The notes below the pieces were generated by a model, which searched no databases, had not been told where the DNA came from, and saw only the letters and a list, made by a program, of their open reading frames with translations. A stretch of DNA of 10,139 nt from UBA1049 sp964525815 (GTDB taxonomy: Bacteria; Bacillota; Clostridia; Oscillospirales; CAG-382), in NCBI GenBank assembly GCA_964525815.1, contig CAZGJQ010000068.1, forward strand, positions 1 to 10,139, given 5' to 3'. Positions within the stretch are counted from its first letter, which is position 1, and every line of letters begins with the position of its first letter. Made by a program: the position numbers and the translations under genes. This document shows positions 1 to 7,300 of this stretch, one piece after another.

Positions 1-163
1 CGTTGTTGCGATTGTTAGTGAACTCGTTGTTATTACGATTGTTCTCAAAACGGTTCTGATTCTGGTTATTCCGTCTGTTCAGGATATTGTTGACCTCGTT
101 GTTCTGTCTTCTGTTCTGGTTGTTATTATTACGGTTTTGATTATTGTTGTTTTGATTATTCAT
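1..163 (-). CDS. Asn/Gln-rich low-complexity protein, N-terminal part (runs off left edge)
   Basis: Reading the minus strand from the ATG at 163-161 gives 54 codons without a stop up to the window edge. By my count the peptide has 30 Asn, 6 Gln and 8 Arg, with only a few Glu and hydrophobic residues, so it is a disordered, positively charged, prion-like segment. Residues 5-11 and 12-18 are two copies of NNNNQNR written with partly different codons (CAA/CAG for Gln, CGT/AGA for Arg, AAT/AAC mixed). This argues that the composition is selected rather than freshly slipped DNA. The start is supported by an AAAGGGGTGA ribosome site just upstream (minus strand) and a TATAAT box at 207-202. There is no signal peptide or membrane segment in the visible part. 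Function is unknown: it could be a short Asn-rich protein or the disordered head of a longer one, such as an RNA-binding, spore-coat or assembly protein. The coding call is fairly safe; no function is claimed. Confidence 0.72.
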   Translation of the reverse strand, partial: MNNQNNNNQNRNNNNQNRRQNNEVNNILNRRNNQNQNRFENNRNNNEFTNNRNN

Positions 164-201
164 AAAATCACCCCTTTATAGGTTGGGCAATCCGTAAAAT
201 A

Positions 202-207
202 ATTATA
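202..207 (-). promoter_or_regulatory. -10 box for the Asn-rich gene
   Basis: The minus strand reads TATAAT here, a perfect -10 hexamer, 38 bases upstream of the ATG at 163. The -35 region is poor: TCTAAA at 17-bp spacing is the best seen. This could be an internal promoter separating the Asn-rich gene from the DUF4434 gene, since the 73-bp gap between them (164-236) holds no convincing terminator. Confidence 0.42.
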
Positions 208-236
208 CACCGTTTTGCCGATTTTTTAGAATAAAA

Positions 237-1214
237 TTACCTTTTTTTCGACTCGTTCAAAAAGTCCATATAATCCTTATAGAGCTGTACCGAGTCGGGA
301 TGTCCGCAGTAAGCTGTGGTGCCGGGCTTGTTGAATAATCCCATATACTGATAGCAGAGCACTGTATCCACATAAGGCGAAATACTCTTAAGCTGCTCCT
401 TTATACGATTAAAGCCTGCGGGAATAAGCGCACTTCTGTAGGTGTCTCCCTCGAACTCAAAGACCTCCATATCCGCCCAAAGTGCGGCTCTTCCGGCCTT
501 GTCATGCGCAGCCCTCAACGCAGAGTAGAATGCAGCGGTTTGGTCGGGGGTGGACTTACGTACACCTATCTCGTCCTGATAAGCGATAATATCAACATCC
601 AGCTTCTCGAGCTGGGAAACATATTTGTCATCAGCGACAAGAATATTGGTTCCGTAAGGAGCTATTAAGGTTTTTTTATCCTTGTCTATACTATGTGCGA
701 ACTCGGAATACCTGTTAACATAATCCACGAAATCGCTGTTGAAGTACCCGTCGATGCAGACCTCATCCGGATAATACCAGCCGTAAAAGCTCTTAAAATG
801 TCCGAATTTATCATACAGCTTTTCCATTGCCGAAAACGCCCTCTCGGTAACCTCCGGGTTGGTCATATTGTCATAGGTATGAGTCCAGACACCGTAAAAG
901 CCCACGGACATAAAAATTTTAAGATTCTGCTTCTCTGCTTCGTCCAATATAACCTCTATTGGGTTAGGACAGGCAAAATCCTTGGCAAACGGATATATGC
1001 CCGAGTCGAAATAACTCTCCGCATAATCCTCATAAACCAGTGACGAGCATAAAAGAACGATATACTCCATTTCAATAGAGGCGATTTCCCGTATCTTTTC
1101 CCGCCACTGCTCTTCGTTGAATTGCCTGCATATCGGGTTCCAGTATTTTCCCTCCGGCTTGTTGTGGTGCTGGAACTCAAACCAGGTTCCCTTTATAGGC
1201 TTTAACATTTGCAT
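237..1214 (-). CDS. DUF4434-type glycosidase-like TIM-barrel protein, cytoplasmic
   Basis: This is a 325-residue protein that I recognise as a DUF4434 family member, a group with a predicted (beta/alpha)8 glycoside-hydrolase-like fold and no reaction known to me. Family-like blocks are GTWFEFQHHNKPEGKYW (residues 9-25), FYGWYYPDE (143-151), AYQDEIGV (211-218), LWADMEVFEFE (245-255) and CYQYMG (287-292). The acidic residues at predicted strand ends, E151, D214/E215 and E250, are my candidates for catalysis, by analogy with retaining or inverting barrels; that is inference. No signal peptide or membrane helix is visible, so the protein should be cytoplasmic. It is transcribed divergently from the giant glucan synthase gene, which suggests a role in beta-glucan or oligosaccharide turnover. 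Two starts are possible: ATG at 1214, with the AAGGGG site only 3 bases away, or Met3 at 1208, with a more usual 9-base gap. The true protein may therefore begin MLKPIKG. The length is full for a single barrel and nothing looks broken. Confidence 0.85.
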   Translation of the reverse strand: MQMLKPIKGTWFEFQHHNKPEGKYWNPICRQFNEEQWREKIREIASIEMEYIVLLCSSLVYEDYAESYFDSGIYPFAKDFACPNPIEVILDEAEKQNLKIFMSVGFYGVWTHTYDNMTNPEVTERAFSAMEKLYDKFGHFKSFYGWYYPDEVCIDGYFNSDFVDYVNRYSEFAHSIDKDKKTLIAPYGTNILVADDKYVSQLEKLDVDIIAYQDEIGVRKSTPDQTAAFYSALRAAHDKAGRAALWADMEVFEFEGDTYRSALIPAGFNRIKEQLKSISPYVDTVLCYQYMGLFNKPGTTAYCGHPDSVQLYKDYMDFLNESKKR

Positions 1215-1223
1215 TATCCCCTT
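1215..1223 (-). promoter_or_regulatory. Ribosome binding site that decides the DUF4434 start
   Basis: On the minus strand AAGGGG is followed by ATA and then ATG at 1214-1212, a 3-base gap. The next in-frame ATG, at 1208-1206, is 9 bases from the same site. Normal Shine-Dalgarno spacing (about 5-10) favours the second ATG, which would drop two residues. Confidence 0.55.
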
Positions 1224-1241
1224 TTTGCTTTTTTATTTTTC

Positions 1242-1270
1242 ACTATAACAAAGACCGTAAATATTTTCAA
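1242..1270 (-). promoter_or_regulatory. Sigma-A-type promoter for the DUF4434 gene
   Basis: On the minus strand a TTGAAA -35 box (1270-1265) and a TATAGT -10 box (1247-1242) are separated by exactly 17 bp. Each hexamer matches consensus at 5 of 6 positions. Transcription would begin near 1235, giving a leader of about 20 bases before the ATG. It is the best promoter in the divergent intergenic region. Confidence 0.62.
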
Positions 1271-1272
1271 GC

Positions 1273-1292
1273 CTTTATTGCTCTTTATTGCC
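1273..1292. repeat. 10-bp tandem direct repeat in the divergent promoter region
   Basis: CTTTATTGCT (1273-1282) is followed immediately by CTTTATTGCC (1283-1292), identical at 9 of 10 positions. One helical turn per copy would place two protein-binding sites on the same face of the DNA, just upstream of the minus-strand -35 box and overlapping a weak forward -35 candidate. It may be a regulator site shared by both genes, or chance in AT-rich DNA. Confidence 0.35.
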
Positions 1293-1305
1293 GAAAAAGT
1301 ATAAA
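1278..1305 (+). promoter_or_regulatory. Weak candidate promoter for the glucan synthase gene
   Basis: TTGCTC (1278-1283), 16 bp, then TATAAA (1300-1305) is the best-spaced pair I find on the plus strand. The -35 box is poor. A TTGACT at 1316-1321 has a good -35 sequence, but the nearest TATAAA (1333-1338) is only 11 bp away. The forward promoter is therefore uncertain and may need an activator. Confidence 0.2.
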
Positions 1306-1364
1306 TTTGCCTTTTTTGACTAAAATAATACTTATAAAATAAGGACAAAAGGGACAATGGATAC

Positions 1365-4300
1365 ATGACAAACGGTATTATTAAGCGTGTAAAAAGAGCA
1401 TACAAGCAAACAAAAAAAGCTTTTTCGGGCGAGCACAAGGAATACCTCTGGATATACGATAATTTTTATCTTATTGACCGGCATTATCGTGCCCTTCTAA
1501 AAACTAAGAGCATTGTGCGGGCAGTGGAGGGTAGCGGCTGCTTTGAGCTTATTTATGATTTCTGTGAGGAAAATAATTACAAGATAGACGAGAAGGAGCT
1601 GTGCGAGTTCCTGTCCCGTTCTCTCAGGACGCACATTTTCTCCTGCTATCAAATATACTCCATACCCGTTTTGCTTGCCGCAGCGGCTATTATCCGTATC
1701 GGACAGGCGTGCGACAGTGAAGATGGGCTGTCGGTCTTGCCCAATGCGATAAACCTTCTCAGGCATGTGGGTGAGTTTGACAGTGAGGAGCTGTTTCTTT
1801 GTGCATGGCTGCCGGAGAGCATACTTCTTAGCTATGAAAAGGATTACCGGTTTTTTACCGAATCAACCAAGCATGCTTACCGGAACGCTCTCTCCTTATT
1901 CTGCCGAGCGCGGAATATAAGCGAGCCGGACGGAGCAAAGCTGCTTGCGGAGCGTGCCGCAAAAGAAAAATGCACTATCGGAGCGCTTTTATTTCCAAAC
2001 AAAAAGGGAAACGGAGTGCTTTATTATATTCTTGCCGTTTCTGTATTTTTTATTTTCTGCACGTTAGCGTTTGTTTCGGTCAGCTTCTGGACACTGCTCT
2101 TGCTGCTGCCGTTATATGATGCGGCGTTGGCTGTTTCCGATTTTATAACCTCAATGATTATGAAGGGTACTCCCACGGCAAGGCTTAAGCTGGAATCTGT
2201 TCCGGATGAAGCTAAAACACTGGTGGTTATAACCTCTCTGCTCTTCGGTCCGGAGAAGGACAAGCGGTTATTCGAAAACCTTGAGAGATATTATCTGCTC
2301 AATAAGGATCCGAACGTTTTCTTCGGCATACTCGGAGACCTGCCGGACAGCAAGGCGCGGTTTCTGCCCGAGGACGACGACACTCTTGATTATGCAAGGG
2401 AGCATATAAAAGCGTTGAATAAGCGGTATGGCGACAGGTTTTGTCTTTTTACGAGGGAACGCAGCGAAAACAGGACGGACGGAATATTCGGCGGCAGGGA
2501 GAGAAAGCGGGGAGCCGTAACCGAGCTTGTGCGCTTTGTACAAGGTAAACAGGAAGCGCAGGGAAACTACATCGGCGGCAATTTTATATATGACATTAAG
2601 TATATATACACGCTTGACGCAGACACCAACCTCTCTTTGGGAGGGGTAAACGAGCTGCTCGGAGTGGCGCTTCATCCCCTTAACAGACCGAGGGTTGAAA
2701 AGGATAGAGTAACAGAGGGGTACGGTGTTTTTCAGCCGCTTATGCGAACCGAGCTGGCAGCCGCCTACAAGACCCGTTTTTCCAGACTGATGTCCGGAGT
2801 GGGAGGCACCGATATTTACGAGAGCGCCGCATTCGACCGATATCAAAGCATTTTCGGAAGCGGGGTTTTCTGCGGAAAGGGGCTTTTTTCGGTCGAGCTC
2901 TTTAACAGGCTGGTGGCACCTAAGCTGCCCGAAGGAAAAATACTGAGCCATGATATAATAGAGGGAAATATTCTCAGAACCTGCTTTGTATCCGATATTT
3001 CTCTGACTGATTCAACACCCAAAAACACGGTGTCCTATACAGATCGGCTCCACCGCTGGATAAGAGGAGACTTCCAGAACCTTTATTTTTTTAAGGGAGA
3101 TATACTGGATGCGTTTTCCAAGTATAAGCTGCTGGCAAATGCACTGCGTCATTTAACACCGCTCACAGCGGTGCTTGCCGTATTGCTCGGAGGGCTCGTT
3201 ATCAGGGACAGCGTTAGCGCATTCCTGCTGATATTCTTTGCCTTTATAAATCTATTGCTGCCCTGTCTTTTAAGTGTGCTGACCATTCTCTTTGCCGGAA
3301 AGCCCTTTGCTCTGCGCAGGTTTTTTTCTCAGGCCTCCACCGCAATCAGTCAGGCTCTTACCCGCACCTTTTATGAGCTGTGTGCCGCCGGACATATGGC
3401 GGCTGTAACGGCGGATGCCGTAATAAGAGCGTTATGGAGAATGCTTATAAGCGGGAAAAAGCTTCTGCAGTGGGTAACAGCGGACGAAAACGAAAGATAT
3501 GACAAGAACAGCGTTTTATATTTCATAAAAAAATGCATTGTAAGTGCGATTTTGGGAGCGGTGCTGTTCTTCTTTGCTCCTGTATTTCCCGCAAAGCTCT
3601 TGGGTATAGCCTATTTCCTTTTCCCTCTCTTGGCTTACGGTGAGTCCAGACCGCTGGCAGGCGGAACCGATGTTGTTACGGTGAGCTTCTCTCCCGAGCA
3701 AAAAAAGCTGCTGTTAGCTCACGCAAAGGATATGTGGGGTTATTTTGCGGATAATGTAAATAAAAAGAGCAATCATCTTCCACCCGATAACATTCAGTTT
3801 TCGCCTGCTGAGCATACAGCATACCGTACCTCTCCCACAAATATAGGCTTTTATCTTGTTTCCGCACTTGCGGTAAAGGATATGGGATTTATCGGCACGG
3901 AGGAGATGGTTTTAAGGCTGGAAAAAAGCCTGAATACAATACTGTCTCTCGACAAGTATAAGGGCAACCTTTATAACTGGTACGACATAAAGACATTGAG
4001 CATTATCGGAAACGCTTATGTCTCCACGGTGGACAGCGGTAATTTTGTTACAATGCTGGTAGCCTTAAGGCAAGGGCTGCTTGAAATGGCGGATGCTCAT
4101 CCTAAAATCGGTCGGCTTATAGAGTTATGTGACGGTTTGATTCAAAAAACCGATTTGGAGGCTCTGTACAATCCCCGACGCAGCCTTTTCACGCTTGGAA
4201 TAGACGGAATAAGCGGCAAGCCGGATAATATTTATTATGATTTGTTTATGAGCGAGGCAAGGCTGACGGGATACTTTGCGCTTGCAAGCGGAATTGTGCC

Positions 4301-7300
4301 TAAAAAGCACTGGCGCACACTGGGAAGAACGCTGACCGCATCCGGAGGGTACATCGGAATGATAAGCTGGTCGGGTACGGCGTTTGAGTACCTTATGCCG
4401 CATTTATTTTTACCAATATACAGGAACTCCTTTGTTTTTGAGAGTCTGAGCTTTGCTATGTCCGAGCAGCGGCGCGCCAAATATAATAGGATGTGGGGTG
4501 TTTCGGAAAGCGCATTCTATTCCTTTGACTCAGATATGAATTATCAGTATAAGGCGCATGGAGTACAAAGGATTGCGCTTAAACGGTATAACGGAGACGA
4601 AGCGGTTTTGTCCCCGTATTCCACCTATTTATCGTTGTGCATTTTCAAGAGCAGCGCAATACGCAATCTCAGGCTCTTTGAGGAGGCGGGTATGTACGGG
4701 AAGTACGGGCTTTATGAGGCGCTGGACATGACTCCCGCCCGCTCTCATACCGCTTCCGGAATAAAGACCGGAGCCTCGGCCGATAATGGAGTAAGCGTGC
4801 GCTGCTATATGGCGCATCACATTGGCATGAGTCTCATTGCCTGTGCAAACGCCTGTCATGAAAACAGCTTTGTCAACAGGTTTATGAACGACAAGCAGAT
4901 GGGAGCTGCATATGAGCTGCTGCAGGAAAAAATACCTGTTGACGCTCACTTGTTTGAGGACGAGAGAACCCGTTTTGCCTCCGACCTGAAACTGCCTATA
5001 CCGAAGAAATACCGGGTGGTTACCGAGAACGAGATAGCACTGCAGCTCCCTCCGGTAACCTGTATAACCCGAGACAGCCAGAGTATAATTTGCTCGGGCA
5101 GCGGTCATGTGCAGCTCAGACAGGGGAAATATCCGGTCAATGATACCGTATTCGACCGATATTCACTGAAGCATTCGCTGACCGTGCAGTTTTTTGACGG
5201 GAGTGAGGTGTTCGGCTGCGCACCTTTGTATAAGGAAGGTGTTTATTCCTTTGAAAAGGGAGGTTTTTATGCCTCTCATATTTCCTCCAGTAAAGCGTTC
5301 TCAGGGCTGGTCAAGTATTCTATTCATCCAAAGTCGGATTGCTTTGTTATAGAAACAAGAGCAGAGAACAAGCGATTCTACAATGCTTTGTTCTGCTTCG
5401 AGCCATTAATGGCGGACGAGAAGAGCTATGCTGCGCACGCATCCTTTTCAAAGCTGTTCATAGAGGCGGAATACGACGAAAAGGACAGAATTATATTCTT
5501 CTCCCGCCGTCCCCGCAGCGACGACGAAAGCTCATTATTTGTAGCGGTTGCGCTTTCGGATGCTCAGTGCGATTTTGAGTTTACCACCCGCAAGGACAGC
5601 TTCAATGCATGGGGGATGGACTCTCTCGCTAGTATACACAACGCGCGGCTGGAAAACGAGACCGGCCCCTGCGTAAATCCGTTATGCCTAATAAAAACCG
5701 CACCGCTGGCGGGCGGAAGAGCGGTGTTCCTTGTAACCCTTGCGACCGCTAAAAGAGAGGCCAAGAGCAATATAATCAAAGCCCGCAGACATTCTAAGGA
5801 AAGCGAATCGGAAATCAGTGTTTTACCCGAAACCGAGCGGTTTTTGCAAGCGTTACTCTTTCCGAAGAGCGTTAGAAATGTAGAGAATTTTGCCAATGAA
5901 TCGGTTAATACCTTATGGAAGCAGGGAATCTCGGGTGATTATCCCATAATAACCGTTTTGCTCTCGGAGGAAAACGACCGGGCGGTGCTGAGCTTCCTGT
6001 CCGCATTCTTCATGCTGACAGGAGCGTATATACGCTTTGAGCTGGTGTTTTTAATTGCGGATGAGGATAAATATATGCGTCCGGTGGAAAGAAGTCTGCG
6101 CACTGTATGCGAGCAGCTGGGAATAAATGCTTTCCTTAATCAGAACGGTGGTATTTTCATCCGCTCCTTTGACAGCTCAGACAAAAAGTTCGTGGAGTTT
6201 CTGAAGCTGGTTTCGGTTTTGTTCGTGGATGTCGCAAACGATATCGGGTCAAGAGCAGTCGAATATCCCATTTTGTTTGCAGAGGAAATCAAAACGGCTA
6301 TCGGTGAGTATAGACCCGCTCAGCCTGAGGATTCGTTCTCTGTTTACGGCGGTTATTTTAAGGCAAACGGTTTTACGGTGGACAAGAGCTATCCGCTAAA
6401 AATGCCCTATTCCTATGTGCTTGCGGGTAGACTGACCGGCAGTGTCATCTCGGACAGCTCTCTTTGCTACACCTTTGCGGACAATTCCCGGGAGAAGCGT
6501 ATAACCTCGTTTGACGGAGACCCCTACAGCTATTCGGACGGAGAAAGGCTTATAATGCAAATCGGAGGAAACCGTTATGACCTTTGCGCCGTTGCGGGAG
6601 AGGTTACCTACAAGAACGGTGTTGCGGTATATAAGGGCAGTGTCTACAAGGAGAGCTATATCCTTACCGTATTTATGAGCAGAGATCTTCCGGTCAAGCT
6701 CTACAGATTCAAGTATGAGGGTAGTGATAAGGTGCGAAGCACGCTTATCACTCGTCCGGTCATGGGAAGCGGGCTGTCGGGCGCGTTCTGTCTTCAGGCA
6801 AAAAGGCAGGTCTCGCCGCAAAGCACATGTATTCTGTTCAAGAACGAAACAAGCGCTGATTTTTCTCACGGAGTTGGTTTTATCGGTGTGTTGGGCAGCG
6901 GCAGAATAGACACCGATTATGCTGCGGCTGTTCTGGGACAGCAAAGCGGTACAGACGATGTAGTGGCTGTTTCCGCTGCGGGAGCCGAGAGCATTTTCTT
7001 CATGGGCGCCTGCAATAGTGAGGAAGAAGCAAATGCAGTTATTGAAGGAATAAACAGGGATGTTTTCTTCAAGGAGGAGGAAAGAGCGCAGGAATTTGCC
7101 CGCTCTATGCTGCCTGCCATAACGATAGACAGCAGGAGCCGCTCGGCTGCGTTTTTATTCAACGGTTTTTTACCGTATCAGGTGTCCGCATGCCGATTAT
7201 ATGCCAGAGCCTCGTTTTATCAATCAGGCGGAGCATACGGCTTTAGGGATCAGCTTCAGGACTGCTTGTGCATTGTTTACTCAAACCCCCGTCTGGTCGC

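Noticed and set aside
1..163. Trinucleotide (GTT/ATT) rich tract as a simple microsatellite or CRISPR-like repeat
   Set aside because: There is no regular repeat unit or spacer structure. The pattern is explained by an Asn-rich reading frame with a good ribosome site.
185..227. GGCAA...TTGCC followed by TTTTTT on the plus strand, resembling a terminator
   Set aside because: The stem is 5 bp with a loop of more than 20 bases, and no plus-strand gene lies upstream.
693..1043. 116-codon plus-strand frame opposite the DUF4434 gene
   Set aside because: It is antisense to conserved DUF4434 motifs, with no promoter or domain recognised.
1357..1368. Mini-frame ATG GAT ACA TGA whose stop overlaps the synthase start (ATGA); a similar five-codon frame precedes fabH at 9204-9221
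   Set aside because: They look like translational-coupling leaders, but the first ATG is only 2 bases from the ribosome site and the other overlaps it. Both are better explained by chance in purine-rich leaders.
2268..2951. 227-codon open frame on the minus strand inside the glucan synthase gene
   Set aside because: It lies wholly under conserved GT84 sequence, has no recognisable domain and reads as low-quality antisense protein. A long GC-balanced gene yields such frames by chance.
4629..5108. 159-codon minus-strand open frame under the middle domain
   Set aside because: Same reason: it mirrors conserved plus-strand blocks and no independent support was seen.
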